A DNA stretch of 54,230 nt, taken from NCBI RefSeq assembly GCF_000272405.2, contig NZ_AJZM02000043.1:1-54230 (forward strand), given 5' to 3'. The DNA comes from Vibrio tasmaniensis 1F-187. GTDB taxonomy: Bacteria > Pseudomonadota > Gammaproteobacteria > Enterobacterales > Vibrionaceae. The position numbers and the translations under genes were made by a program. Below the pieces are notes generated by a model. It saw only the letters and a program-made list of their open reading frames with translations, was not told the DNA's origin and searched no databases. This document shows, piece by piece, positions 40,595 through 49,986 of this stretch; the stretch's first letter is position 1, and every line of letters begins with the position of its first letter.

Positions 40595-40632
40595 GTTGCG
40601 ATGTACAACTACAATTTAATTGCGCACCGCAA
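40595..40632 (-). promoter_or_regulatory. Probable paired operators of the MarR-GNAT regulator
   Basis: Two inverted repeats lie just upstream of the regulator's start: GTTGCGATGTACAAC (40595-40609, GTTG/CAAC arms) and TTGCGCACCGCAA (40620-40632, TTGCG/CGCAA arms). Their centres are 24 bp apart, a little over two helical turns. Their position between the DUF2061 gene and the regulator fits MarR-type autoregulation. Confidence 0.5.
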
Positions 40633-40657
40633 CTATGTCAACAATAAACTCTCTAGG

Positions 40658-41062
40658 TTAAGCGTGTTGGTGCAAACAAAACTGTGGCTGTGTTGTTTGG
40701 CTTTCTGCCTTTCGTAGCCAAACTTTCTCATGGAAGTAGTAAGCCACGGTATTCAAAGCGGGTTCTAACGTTGCCATCACACCACCAACAAAGGCATCGC
40801 CAGTCAATAAGTAGACAACGGTAAAGGCAACACTAAAGTGGATAGTAGCGAAGCTTGCTGTTTTTAATTTAGTCATCCACTGACGAGCTTTAAGCGCTGG
40901 AACTTGAGCCCAAGCCTTTTCATGAAAATAGAAGGCGACGGTATTCACAGAAGGCTCAATCATAGCGATTAAGCTACCAATTAATATATCGCCTGTTAGT
41001 ACATAAGCGACACTAAATGCGGTAGTAAAATGTAATGCGGCAAAGGTTAGTGTCTTTTTCAT
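40658..41062 (-). CDS. Membrane protein with two DUF2061 domains
   Basis: 134 residues built from two copies of the same hydrophobic unit. Copy one holds FSVAYVLTGDILIGSLIAMI with EPSVNTVAFYFHEKAW (about 9-52); copy two holds FTVVYLLTGDAFVGGVMATL with EPALNTVAYYFHEKVW (about 71-114). Each has two membrane helices with a conserved Glu-Pro and a His-Glu at the end. The function of DUF2061 is unknown. A Fur-box-like sequence lies 41 bp before the ATG, hinting at iron-dependent expression. A short His-containing tail ends the protein. Confidence 0.85.
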   Translation of the reverse strand: MKKTLTFAALHFTTAFSVAYVLTGDILIGSLIAMIEPSVNTVAFYFHEKAWAQVPALKARQWMTKLKTASFATIHFSVAFTVVYLLTGDAFVGGVMATLEPALNTVAYYFHEKVWLRKAESQTTQPQFCLHQHA

Positions 41063-41102
41063 GATAATTACTCAGTCGTTGTGTTGTTTCGATAGAACTA
41101 TT

Positions 41103-41121
41103 ATTGAGAATTATTATCATT
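41103..41121 (-). promoter_or_regulatory. Fur-box-like operator upstream of the DUF2061 gene
   Basis: Read on the minus strand, the 19 bp AATGATAATAATTCTCAAT match 17 of 19 positions of the Fur core AATGATAATNATTATCATT. The site is 41 bp before the start codon at 41062. The rest of the 331-bp gap up to yjgN (41063-41393) is AT-rich and shows nothing else I can name. Confidence 0.65.
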
Positions 41122-41393
41122 AAATCTAATGGGAAGTTAAGATTGTTTTGATAGGCAAAAGCTATTAAAGAATTCTAGAGATAACATTACCCCTAGTTAA
41201 GTGCAATTGTATGGTGACAAATACCTTAGTAAGAGTTATTCAACCCTTTGTTAGTATTTGTAAAGTTTATGATAACTCCCTTTGATTTATCCACTCAAAT
41301 TATTGATTAACATGGCGTGTTTCTATAGCGTGCATTCTCTCAATGAGCACTAAGATGCACATGGTTTAATGATAAACGTCAGATGGAGTTAAA

Positions 41394-42566
41394 ATGGAAA
41401 ACAAAGAGTTGGAAACTAAGGTTCTCTTTAGTGGAAAAGGGAAAGAGTACTTTGGAATATGGATTGTTAACATTCTACTATCAGTGATCACGTTCGGTAT
41501 TTATTCGGCGTGGGCAAAAGTACGTAATAAGCGGTATTTCTACGGCCATACGTCGATCGCAGGTGATAGCTTTGAATATCATGGGCAACCAATGCAGATC
41601 CTAAAAGGGCGTATTATTGCGGTCGTTTGTGTAGTGATTTGGTTTGTTTCTGAACAAGTTTCACCTTTGTTGTCTTTAGGGCTAATAGTCGCATTTGTAC
41701 TACTGTTACCTTTATTGTCTCGTAGCAATGCTCGCTTTGATTCAGCGATGACCAGCTTTCGTAATGTACATTTTTCATTTAATGGAACAATTGCAGGCGC
41801 GTATTGGGCGATTCTAGGGCGCGGTACTTTAGCGACTCTAGGATTTGTTGCAGCAATTGGTGTGGTTGTGTTTGCAATGAAGCTGAACATAGTGGCAGGC
41901 GTGCTAGCAACGTTGGTGTTATTACCTGCTTATGTATGCCTACAAGCGTGGTCGTTGGTTGGCATTGCAAACTATTTCTCTAATGGTTATCGCTATGGCG
42001 AACGCCAGTTCAAAGCGGATTACAAAAATGCGTTTTACTTTAAAACCTATATTATCGCGACACTGATTTGGTTGGCGCTGATGGCTCTAGTTTTGGTGAG
42101 CTTTGTTGCTATTGTTGGCGTAAACCTAGTTAGTAACCTTGAATCATTTACTGAGATCATGAGTCATAGCGATATTGCTACCTTTATGATCGGGTACTAC
42201 TTGGTCTTTATTGCTATCGGTCTTGCGATTGGTGCGTACCTTAAAGTAAAAGTGCGCAACTACACATTCTCTCGATTGGTTCTAGAAGGAAAAGACTCAG
42301 AGGCTGCGTCTGAATTTAGCTTTGCATCGACGTTGACCGTTAAAGGTTATGTGAGCGTAGTGGTAACTAATTTCTTACTTCAAGTTGTGACTATTGGTCT
42401 TGCTCGACCTTGGGTTATGGTAAGAACGACGAACTATTTTGCTAATAATACCTTTGTTTACGGTGACATAGAGTTATTAGTTGCTAGCGATCAAGACTCT
42501 AATGTGAAGTCAGCTGTTGCTGATGAAGTGGCGCAAGCTTTTGATGTCGATCTCGGTATTGGCTAA
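41394..42566 (+). CDS. yjgN: YjgN family (DUF898) membrane protein
   Basis: 390 residues. DUF898 repeats appear as FSGKGKEYFGIWIVNILLSV with TFGIYSAWAKVRNKRYFYGH at the N-terminus, and later matching blocks FYFKTYIIATLIW and VKGYVSVVVTNFLLQVVTIG with ARPWVMVRTTNYFANNTFVY. About eight to ten membrane helices. The family is widespread but uncharacterised. It overlaps the following M48 peptidase gene by one base (TAATG), so the two are made together. Confidence 0.9.
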   Translation: MENKELETKVLFSGKGKEYFGIWIVNILLSVITFGIYSAWAKVRNKRYFYGHTSIAGDSFEYHGQPMQILKGRIIAVVCVVIWFVSEQVSPLLSLGLIVAFVLLLPLLSRSNARFDSAMTSFRNVHFSFNGTIAGAYWAILGRGTLATLGFVAAIGVVVFAMKLNIVAGVLATLVLLPAYVCLQAWSLVGIANYFSNGYRYGERQFKADYKNAFYFKTYIIATLIWLALMALVLVSFVAIVGVNLVSNLESFTEIMSHSDIATFMIGYYLVFIAIGLAIGAYLKVKVRNYTFSRLVLEGKDSEAASEFSFASTLTVKGYVSVVVTNFLLQVVTIGLARPWVMVRTTNYFANNTFVYGDIELLVASDQDSNVKSAVADEVAQAFDVDLGIG

Positions 42567-43567
42567 TGTTATTGGGATTAGCTCACCCGCCTCGCAGCTC
42601 TGAACGCTGCGAGGCAAAGCTTGATACTTCATTGGATGGTATGTTGGTACTTTATGTCGGAGAGCAACGTATATCTGCGAGGCTTGAGAGGGTCGAGGTC
42701 AGTGTTGGTGTTGGTTCAACGCCAAGTAAAATTACTTTTCCTGATGGTTGGCTTTTTGTCGCTCAACCTTGTGATGAACTAACGACATTTTTAAAGCAGC
42801 ATAACCAGTATGGTTGGGTCGGAAAGTTAGAAAAGAACGCACTAGTGCTCGTAATCTGCAGCGTAGTCATACTTTCCTTGACGGTTGGAACATTTACTCA
42901 TGGTATTCCGTGGATTACTGAGCGTGTCGTCGCTTATCTTCCTGAACCGGTCTCAAAAATGGTAGAAGAGCGAGTTTTAGTTTCTCTGGACAAGCAATTA
43001 TTTGAGCCGTCTGAATTAGATCTGTCTCGTCAGGGCAAAATTCGGCAGCGATTTGAAGGACATTTAAGAGAGCTTGGTATTGATGGAAAGGTTCGTTTAC
43101 TATTTCGCTCTTCCGATTTAGGAGTAAATGCTTTTGCGTTAAGCCATAACACTATTATTGTGCTCGATGACTTGGTAAAGCTCATGGAAACCCAGCAGCA
43201 ATTGGATGGTATTTTGTTTCATGAATTGGGGCATTTAGAGCATCAGCATGTCATGAAAAGCATTGTGCGTTCGAGCTTGCTCTCGATCTCTGTCGCATTG
43301 TTGACCGGAGAGAGTTCCGGAGTGATTGATAACTTAGCGGGAATTGGTGTATTTTTTGCTAACAATGGTCAGTCACAGCAAGCGGAACGCGAAGCTGATA
43401 GGTATGCTGAGGACTCGATGTGGCTGATACATGGTACCAACAAGCCAATGAGTGAGATGTTTGAATTGTTGCAAGGAAGTTCTGACCATCTGACTGAGTT
43501 ACCAGCTTGGTTAAGGACTCATCCTGAGTTAACAGAGCGTATTGATTTACTGAAAAGAGTTCAATAG
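42566..43567 (+). CDS. M48-family zinc metallopeptidase coupled to YjgN
   Basis: 333 residues. An N-terminal soluble part (about 1-90) precedes one membrane helix (about 92-112, LVLVICSVVILSLTVGTFTH). The peptidase domain has HELGH at 219-223 (FHELGHLEHQHVMKS) and the third zinc ligand E274 in an ExxxD motif (EREAD, 274-278). The order resembles Oma1/BepA-like proteases at membranes. Substrate unknown; the start overlaps the yjgN stop, and a dedicated partnership is inferred. A terminator shared with valS follows. Confidence 0.88.
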   Translation: MLLGLAHPPRSSERCEAKLDTSLDGMLVLYVGEQRISARLERVEVSVGVGSTPSKITFPDGWLFVAQPCDELTTFLKQHNQYGWVGKLEKNALVLVICSVVILSLTVGTFTHGIPWITERVVAYLPEPVSKMVEERVLVSLDKQLFEPSELDLSRQGKIRQRFEGHLRELGIDGKVRLLFRSSDLGVNAFALSHNTIIVLDDLVKLMETQQQLDGILFHELGHLEHQHVMKSIVRSSLLSISVALLTGESSGVIDNLAGIGVFFANNGQSQQAEREADRYAEDSMWLIHGTNKPMSEMFELLQGSSDHLTELPAWLRTHPELTERIDLLKRVQ

Positions 43568-43585
43568 TAATAACTAACAAGATCA

Positions 43586-43614
43586 AAAAAGGGCAGAATA
43601 ATCTGCCCTTTTTA
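43586..43614. terminator. Bidirectional terminator between the M48 gene and valS
   Basis: Stem aagggcaga / tctgccctt with loop ataa, an A-run on the left and a T-run on the right, between convergent genes. Confidence 0.88.
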
Positions 43615-43644
43615 TATGCTTGAATTGGTAGGTTAATTTACCAA

Positions 43645-46518
43645 TTACAATGCAGCGATTGTCGCTTTTTGCTCTTCTAGCTTAACAAGAGTTTCTTGGT
43701 AGCCTTCAAGCTTTTCACGCTCTTTCGCGATAACCGCTTCTGGTGCTTTAGCAACAAAACCTTCGTTACCTAGCTTACCTTCGATACGCTTAATCTCACC
43801 GTGAGTCTTCGCTACTTCTTTATCTAGACGAGCAAGCTCAGCATCTTTGTCGATAAGACCCGCCATTGGGATCATCAGCTCAGATTTGCCAACAAGTTTA
43901 GTTGCACAAGCTGGAGTCGCTTCGCCGTCTGCTAGAACTTTAATATCGTCTAGCTTAGCTAGAGAAGTAAGAACGATCTTATTTGCTTCGATACGAGCTG
44001 CATTTTTCTCATCAGCGACTTTGATCATTACTTCTAAGCCTTGGCTTGGTGCAATGTCGTATTCCGCACGTAGGTTACGGATAGCTGTGATGAAAGTTTT
44101 AACCCATTCGATGTCGTCAACGATCTCAGCATTGAAGTTAGCTTCATTAAACTGAGGAAGCGCTTGAGTCATGATGGTCTCGCCTTCAACGCCGTCTACT
44201 AGCGGCTTAACGCTTTGCCAGATAGATTCAGTGATGTAAGGAAGAACAGGGTGAGCAAGACGCAGAGTCTTCTCTAGAACCGTGATAAGCGTGTAACGAG
44301 TCGCTTGTTGTTGAGCTTCAGTACCCTTCCAAAGAACAGGTTTAGTTAGCTCTAGGTACCAGTCACAGAATTGGTTCCAGATGAATTCGTAAAGCGTGTT
44401 TGCTGCCATGTCTAGACGGTAGTTGTCTAGATGAGCGTTAAATTCTTTCGCTGCAACTTCAAACTGAGATTCAATCCACTTGTCTGCTAGAGAGAATTCC
44501 ATGTTTGCACGGTCTTCAACAGACAGTGGCATGCCACAATCGTGCTCTTCTGTGTTCATCAATACGTAACGGCTTGCGTTCCATAGCTTGTTACAGAAGT
44601 TACGGTAACCTTCAAGACGCTTCATGTCCCAGTTGATGTCACGGCCAGTTGAAGCCATAGCAGCAAGAGTGAAACGCAGTGCATCAGTACCGTATGGTTC
44701 GATACCATCTTCGAAAGTCTTACGTGTTGCTTTTTCGATCTTAGCAGCCAGTTTAGGTTGCATCATGTTGCCACAACGCTTTTCTACTAGCTCTTCAAGG
44801 CCGATGCCGTCAATCATATCGATAGGGTCAAGTACGTTACCTTTCGATTTAGACATCTTGTCGCCGTTTTCATCACGGATAAGGCCCGTCATGTAAACTG
44901 TTTTGAAAGGTACTTGAGCCTTGCCGTCTTCGTCTTTCACGAAGTGCATGGTCATCATGATCATACGAGCAACCCAGAAGAAGATAATATCAAAACCAGA
45001 TACTAGTACTTCTGAAGGGTGGAATGTTTTCATTGCTTCAGTATCTTCAGGCCAGCCTTGTGTGCCGAACGTCCAAAGTGCAGAAGAGAACCATGTATCA
45101 AGAACGTCGTTGTCTTGCTTAAGAACAATTACCGGTGAAAGGTTGTTCTTTTCACGAACTTCTTCTTCAGTGCGACCTACGTAAACTTTACCATCGTTGT
45201 CGTACCATGCTGGGATACGGTGGCCCCACCAAAGTTGACGAGAGATACACCAGTCTTGCACGTCACGCATCCACGCGAAGTACATGTTTTCGTACTGCTT
45301 AGGTACGAATTGGATCTCACCATCTTCAACGGCTTTAACAGCAGGAGCAGCAAGAGGCGCTGTACGCACGTACCATTGGTCCGTCAGCATTGGTTCGATA
45401 ACCACACCACCACGGTCACCGTAAGGAACGGTTAGATCGTGATCTTTGATTTCTTCAAGTAGGCCTAGCTCTTCAAATTCAGCAACCGTTGCACGACGAG
45501 CTGCAAAGCGCTCCATACCTTGGTATTTTTCTGGAAGCTCTGTTGAGTACACATCGCTTTCTTCACCGTTCGTTGTGAAGATTTCAGCCGCATCACGGAT
45601 ATCACCGTTGAACGTTAGGATGTTGATCATTGGTAGGCTATGGCGCTTGCCCACTTCGTAATCGTTAAAGTCATGAGCTGGCGTGATTTTCACACAACCC
45701 GTGCCTTTATCCATGTCAGCGTGCTCATCACCTACGATAGGGATAAGACGATTTACGATAGGAAGCAGGATTTCTTTGCCGATAAGATCTTTGTAGCGAG
45801 GATCTTCAGGGTTAACTGCAACGCCTGTATCACCAAGCATGGTTTCAGGACGTGTAGTTGCAACGACAATGTAGTCTTTGCCATCAGCGGTTTTAACACC
45901 ATTCGCTAGTGGGTAGCGGAAGTGCCACATGAAACCTTTTTTGTCTTTGTTTTCAACTTCAAGATCAGAAATTGCAGTGTGCAGTTTAGGATCCCAGTTT
46001 ACTAGACGCTTACCACGATAGATTAGGTCTTCTTCGTATAGGCGAACAAATACTTCTTGAGTCGCAGCTGATAGGCCGTCATCCATAGTGAATCGCTCAC
46101 GATCCCAGTCTACAGATGCACCAAGACGACGAAGTTGTTGAGTGATCGTGCCACCAGATTCGCCTTTCCATTCCCAGATCTTGTCGATGAAAGCTTCACG
46201 GCCGTAGTCGTGTTTTGTTTTGCCTTCTTCAGCAGCGATCTTACGCTCAACAACCATTTGAGTTGCGATACCAGCGTGGTCAGTACCCACTTGCCAAAGC
46301 GTGTTTTTGCCTTTCATACGTTGAGCACGGATAAGCGTATCCATGATCGTATCTTGGAACGCGTGACCCATGTGTAGGCTACCAGTGACGTTCGGTGGCG
46401 GGATCATGATGCTGTAAGCTTCTTTTGATGTGTCACCGTGTGGCTTAAAGTAGCCTTTCTCTTCCCAAGTCTTATACAGAGCTTGTTCGATTGATGTTGG
46501 GTTGTATGTCTTTTCCAT
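43645..46518 (-). CDS. valS: Valyl-tRNA synthetase
   Basis: 957 residues, class I. The HIGH motif is HMGH at 49-52 ([14 protein letters not shown]); the KMSKS loop is at 554-558 ([12 protein letters not shown]). The editing domain, with [15 protein letters not shown], lies between. The C-terminal coiled-coil arm ([20 protein letters not shown]) is complete. It charges tRNA-Val. It lies downstream of holC with a 103-bp gap that contains a long hairpin. Confidence 0.98.
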   Translation of the reverse strand: MEKTYNPTSIEQALYKTWEEKGYFKPHGDTSKEAYSIMIPPPNVTGSLHMGHAFQDTIMDTLIRAQRMKGKNTLWQVGTDHAGIATQMVVERKIAAEEGKTKHDYGREAFIDKIWEWKGESGGTITQQLRRLGASVDWDRERFTMDDGLSAATQEVFVRLYEEDLIYRGKRLVNWDPKLHTAISDLEVENKDKKGFMWHFRYPLANGVKTADGKDYIVVATTRPETMLGDTGVAVNPEDPRYKDLIGKEILLPIVNRLIPIVGDEHADMDKGTGCVKITPAHDFNDYEVGKRHSLPMINILTFNGDIRDAAEIFTTNGEESDVYSTELPEKYQGMERFAARRATVAEFEELGLLEEIKDHDLTVPYGDRGGVVIEPMLTDQWYVRTAPLAAPAVKAVEDGEIQFVPKQYENMYFAWMRDVQDWCISRQLWWGHRIPAWYDNDGKVYVGRTEEEVREKNNLSPVIVLKQDNDVLDTWFSSALWTFGTQGWPEDTEAMKTFHPSEVLVSGFDIIFFWVARMIMMTMHFVKDEDGKAQVPFKTVYMTGLIRDENGDKMSKSKGNVLDPIDMIDGIGLEELVEKRCGNMMQPKLAAKIEKATRKTFEDGIEPYGTDALRFTLAAMASTGRDINWDMKRLEGYRNFCNKLWNASRYVLMNTEEHDCGMPLSVEDRANMEFSLADKWIESQFEVAAKEFNAHLDNYRLDMAANTLYEFIWNQFCDWYLELTKPVLWKGTEAQQQATRYTLITVLEKTLRLAHPVLPYITESIWQSVKPLVDGVEGETIMTQALPQFNEANFNAEIVDDIEWVKTFITAIRNLRAEYDIAPSQGLEVMIKVADEKNAARIEANKIVLTSLAKLDDIKVLADGEATPACATKLVGKSELMIPMAGLIDKDAELARLDKEVAKTHGEIKRIEGKLGNEGFVAKAPEAVIAKEREKLEGYQETLVKLEEQKATIAAL

Positions 46519-46556
46519 AGTGCTCTTATAACGGATACTGTGAATGGTTAATCGTG

Positions 46557-46622
46557 GTCAAACTTCATAAGTGAAGCTTCTTGAATCTAAATCCAAAGAT
46601 AGCTTTAACTATGAGGTTTGAC
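46557..46622 (-). other. Long imperfect hairpin between holC and valS
   Basis: On the minus strand, starting at the holC stop, outer arms GTCAAACCTCATA and TATGAAGTTTGAC pair with one mismatch. Inner segments AGT/ACT and AAGCT/AGCTT extend the stem around a loop of about 20 bases. It has no following T-run, so it is not a normal terminator. It would lie in the valS leader or the holC-valS junction of the transcript. Confidence 0.55.
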
Positions 46623-47071
46623 TATGGATGTTGAATCTCGATAGTTTGTAGCTGATATCCAGCCTGACGGTAAATTTTATACCTTTCTCGAGCGAGTTGC
46701 TTAGCTTTTTCTTCGCAAGGAACGAAGTCTATCACCTGAGCAAAGGCGTTCGCAAAGGTTGTATGATTATCGGCCAGATTTATTACCAATTGGCGGTTCC
46801 AATTAGGTTTGACTCCTTGATGGCCTATCTCAATATTCGTTGAATATTTTGGACCTTCGCCAACCAAGTTGTGCGCGATAAATTCAGTAGGCTCTACCTG
46901 CCAAAAAACTTCAGCGATACGCTCAGCATGAACTTTATCGTTACAGTTGAGATAAAGTTTAGCGCCTTGTTTTGCAAAATGCTGAGCAAGAAACAACACG
47001 TAGTGAGCAAAACCCTCTTCGCCGGCTTGTGGGCTGTCTGAAGACACAATGTAAAATGTGGCAGTCTGCAT
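46622..47071 (-). CDS. holC: HolC, DNA polymerase III chi subunit
   Basis: 149 residues from the ATG at 47071, where homologues begin (MQTATFYIVSSD); the frame stays open to 47119. Chi links the clamp loader to SSB and is encoded between pepA and valS in most gammaproteobacteria, as here. Features: GEEGFAHYVLFLAQHFAKQG, LYLNCNDKVHAERIAEVFWQ and FVPCEEKAKQLARERYKIYR. A hairpin after pepA suggests its own promoter or partial read-through. Confidence 0.92.
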   Translation of the reverse strand: MQTATFYIVSSDSPQAGEEGFAHYVLFLAQHFAKQGAKLYLNCNDKVHAERIAEVFWQVEPTEFIAHNLVGEGPKYSTNIEIGHQGVKPNWNRQLVINLADNHTTFANAFAQVIDFVPCEEKAKQLARERYKIYRQAGYQLQTIEIQHP

Positions 47072-47145
47072 ACTGAATACTCGAACTTGGAATCGTGGAA
47101 ACCAATCATACTTGGTCAACAGGAGCTAGCAAATAACGCTTATTA

Positions 47146-47167
47146 AAAAAGGGCCCGTAGGCCCTTT
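47146..47167 (-). terminator. Terminator after pepA
   Basis: Stem aaagggcc / ggcccttt with a 4-base loop, followed on the minus strand by a TTTTTT run. It lies 4 bp beyond the pepA stop. Confidence 0.8.
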
Positions 47168-47170
47168 CTA

Positions 47171-48691
47171 TTATTTTGAAGATTGCTCTTCAGTCTCATG
47201 GCCGCTGCGGTTCAATAAGAATTGGACAAGCATTGAGACAGGACGACCTGTCGAGCCTTTCGCTGCGCCTGACTTCCAAGCTGTGCCGGCACTGTCAATG
47301 TGTGCCCAGTGGTACTTTTTAGCAAATTTAGATAAGAAACATGCTGCTGTGATTGTACCAGCAGGTCGGCCACCGATATTTGCCATATCTGCAAATGGAC
47401 TCGTTAGTTGCTCATGGTATTCATCGGCCATTGGCATGCGCCATGCTCTGTCACTTGCTTGCTCAGAAGCATTCACTAACTCGTGAGATAGTGGGTTGTG
47501 ATTAGACAGTACAGCACTGATGTGGTGACCTAACGCCATCACACACGCGCCAGTGAGTGTTGCTACATCGACAACACAGTCTGGTTCAAAGCGTTCAACG
47601 TAAGTAAGCGCATCACATAGAACCAAGCGACCTTCAGCATCCGTGTTTAACACTTCAACTGTTTGGCCTGACATGGTCGTTAGGATATCACCTGGGCGGT
47701 AAGCATTGCTGCCTGGCATGTTTTCACAACCTGCTAGGATACCAACTACATTAATCGGTAGGTTCAGTTTAGCTAGTGCCTTCATTGTACCGAATACAGA
47801 AGCCGCACCACACATGTCGTACTTCATCTCATCCATACCTTCACCAGGCTTAAGCGAAATACCGCCTGAATCGAAAGTAAGACCTTTACCGACTAGAACA
47901 ATCGGTTTTGCATCTGGGTCAGCAGCACCTTTATATTCCATGATAGACATCATAGATTCGTTCTTAGAACCACGGCCTACCGCTAAGTATGAAGTCATAC
48001 CCAGCTTTTCCATCTCTTCTTCGCCAATGATCTTAGTTTTCACTGTCTCGTAATCATCGGCCAAGCGACGAGCTTGAGAAGCAAGGTAAGCAGGATTTGC
48101 GATGTTAGGTGGCATGTTGCCTAAATCTTTAGACGCTTTCACACCTGAAGCAATCGCAAGACCGTGAGAGATTGCTTTCTCACCAAGGCTCAATTCACGA
48201 CGAGTTGGTACGTTGAATACCAGTTTACGTAGTGGACGACGAGTCTCTGGTTTATTACTCTTGAATTGATCAAAAGTGTAAAGGCCATCTTTAGTCGCTT
48301 CTACTGCTTGGCGAACTTTCCAGTAAGTATCACGACCTTTAACGTGCAGTTCAGTCAGGAAACATACTGCTTCCATAGAACCCGTTTCGTTTAGTGTGCT
48401 GATGGTTTTTTGGATAATTTCTTTATATTGACGCTCGCCTAGCTCACGTTCTTTACCGCAGCCTACAAGCAGAACACGTTCTGAAAGTACACCAGGTACT
48501 TGATGCAGTAGTAGCATCTGGCCAGGTTTACCCTCTAGATCACCGCGACGAAGCAGTGAACTAATATAGCCATCGCTAATCTTATCTAACTGCTCGGCTA
48601 CTGGAGAAAGGCGGCGCGGTTCGAATACACCGACAACGATACATGCGCTGCGCTGTTTCTCTGGGCTGCCACTTTTTACACTGAACTCCAT
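47171..48691 (-). CDS. pepA: PepA, leucyl aminopeptidase (M17)
   Basis: 506 residues. It is a dizinc/manganese hexameric aminopeptidase; in E. coli it also binds DNA at Xer sites and at carAB. The M17 signature [14 protein letters not shown] is present, with metal and catalytic residues in [20 protein letters not shown] and [39 protein letters not shown] and [20 protein letters not shown] close the domain. It is divergent from lptF; the 191-bp gap holds both promoters. Confidence 0.97.
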   Translation of the reverse strand: MEFSVKSGSPEKQRSACIVVGVFEPRRLSPVAEQLDKISDGYISSLLRRGDLEGKPGQMLLLHQVPGVLSERVLLVGCGKERELGERQYKEIIQKTISTLNETGSMEAVCFLTELHVKGRDTYWKVRQAVEATKDGLYTFDQFKSNKPETRRPLRKLVFNVPTRRELSLGEKAISHGLAIASGVKASKDLGNMPPNIANPAYLASQARRLADDYETVKTKIIGEEEMEKLGMTSYLAVGRGSKNESMMSIMEYKGAADPDAKPIVLVGKGLTFDSGGISLKPGEGMDEMKYDMCGAASVFGTMKALAKLNLPINVVGILAGCENMPGSNAYRPGDILTTMSGQTVEVLNTDAEGRLVLCDALTYVERFEPDCVVDVATLTGACVMALGHHISAVLSNHNPLSHELVNASEQASDRAWRMPMADEYHEQLTSPFADMANIGGRPAGTITAACFLSKFAKKYHWAHIDSAGTAWKSGAAKGSTGRPVSMLVQFLLNRSGHETEEQSSK

Positions 48692-48882
48692 GCGTACTCC
48701 TACATCCTGAAGACAAATCGAACTAAATGTTGGATAATGGGTTCTTACTTGTTGGATCCTATAATGGAACTGACCTTAAAGAAGAACGTTAACACTTAGC
48801 TAAAAATTTAAAAAATAAAAGGTTCAACGGGAAATTATAGTGATTCAATCAAAAAAACAAGTTTTGTATAGGTAATTTGAGC

Positions 48883-49983
48883 GTGATTATTGTTAGATAT
48901 TTGATCCGAGAGACAATCAAGAGCCAATTTGCGATATTTTTTGTTCTCTTTCTCGTGTTTCTCAGCCAAAAGTTCATCAGTGTTTTAGCCGACGCCTCTG
49001 ATGGTGATATTCCAGCAAGCCTTGTATTATCGATCGTGGGTCTAAATATGCCAGCGATGGGGCTCTTGATGCTTCCACTTAGTATCTATATTGGCATTTT
49101 GCTGACTTTTGGCCGCCTTTATGCCGAAAGTGAGATTGTGGTGATGAATGCTACGGGTATTGGCAATAAATTCCTCATCCAATCAGCACTTTATCTGGCG
49201 TTGATTACCGCAACTGTCGCTGCTTTTAACTCCTTTTGGCTGTCTCCGTGGTCACAAGATAAAGTAGAACAAATGTATGAGGAAGTGGCTGCAGAGAACA
49301 GCGTCGATTTACTACCCAAAGGCAAATTTGCAAGGACTCCCGATGGTTCTTCAGTTGTGTTTATAGAGGGTATCGATGGTAATCAATTAGACAATGTGTT
49401 CGTTTCTCAAATGCGACCTCGTGACTCAGTGCTTCCTAGTGTGATGTTCTCTAAGTCGGGAGACGTAAAAGAATTGAGCGATGGCCGCCAAGTTATTGTG
49501 ATGTACGATGGTACTCGTCATGAAGGAGTGCCTTCTCGCCTTGATTATAGAGTGACGCACTTTGAAGAGTATGAAGGCTTAATTGGTCAGCGTGAAGTAG
49601 AGAAGAAAGGTCGAGAGTGGGAAGCGATTCCAACTATTGATCTTATTGGAAATCAAGATAATCGTGCCAAGGCTGAATTGCAGTGGCGCATGTCACTGGT
49701 GTTGTGTATCCCATTGTTGACTATGCTCGTTGTACCGCTGTCAGCAGTTAATCCACGACAAGGTCGTTTTGCAAAAATAGGTCCGGCAATCCTGATTTAT
49801 TTGACTTACTTCTTGGCAATCAGTGCAACCAAATCTTCAATTGAAGAAGGGGACATTCCTGCTGCAATAGGCATGTGGCCAATCAATGCATTATTATTGT
49901 TTGTCGCGATTGGTGCCAACTTTATGGATAGTGTGCCGGTTAGGCGTTTGAAAGAAAAATTCAAGAATAAGAGGTTGGCTTAA
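48883..49983 (+). CDS. lptF: LptF, LPS export permease
   Basis: 366 residues from a GTG at 48883, where the protein aligns with E. coli LptF (M-I-I-R-Y-L); a TTG two codons upstream is possible but less likely. Membrane helices lie at both ends, with a periplasmic beta-jellyroll between (about 130-260). The first coupling block is VRYLIRETIKSQFAIFFVLF. With LptG and LptB it extracts LPS from the inner membrane. lptG starts 3 bp after its stop. Confidence 0.95.
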   Translation: MIIVRYLIRETIKSQFAIFFVLFLVFLSQKFISVLADASDGDIPASLVLSIVGLNMPAMGLLMLPLSIYIGILLTFGRLYAESEIVVMNATGIGNKFLIQSALYLALITATVAAFNSFWLSPWSQDKVEQMYEEVAAENSVDLLPKGKFARTPDGSSVVFIEGIDGNQLDNVFVSQMRPRDSVLPSVMFSKSGDVKELSDGRQVIVMYDGTRHEGVPSRLDYRVTHFEEYEGLIGQREVEKKGREWEAIPTIDLIGNQDNRAKAELQWRMSLVLCIPLLTMLVVPLSAVNPRQGRFAKIGPAILIYLTYFLAISATKSSIEEGDIPAAIGMWPINALLLFVAIGANFMDSVPVRRLKEKFKNKRLA

Positions 49984-49986
49984 GCC

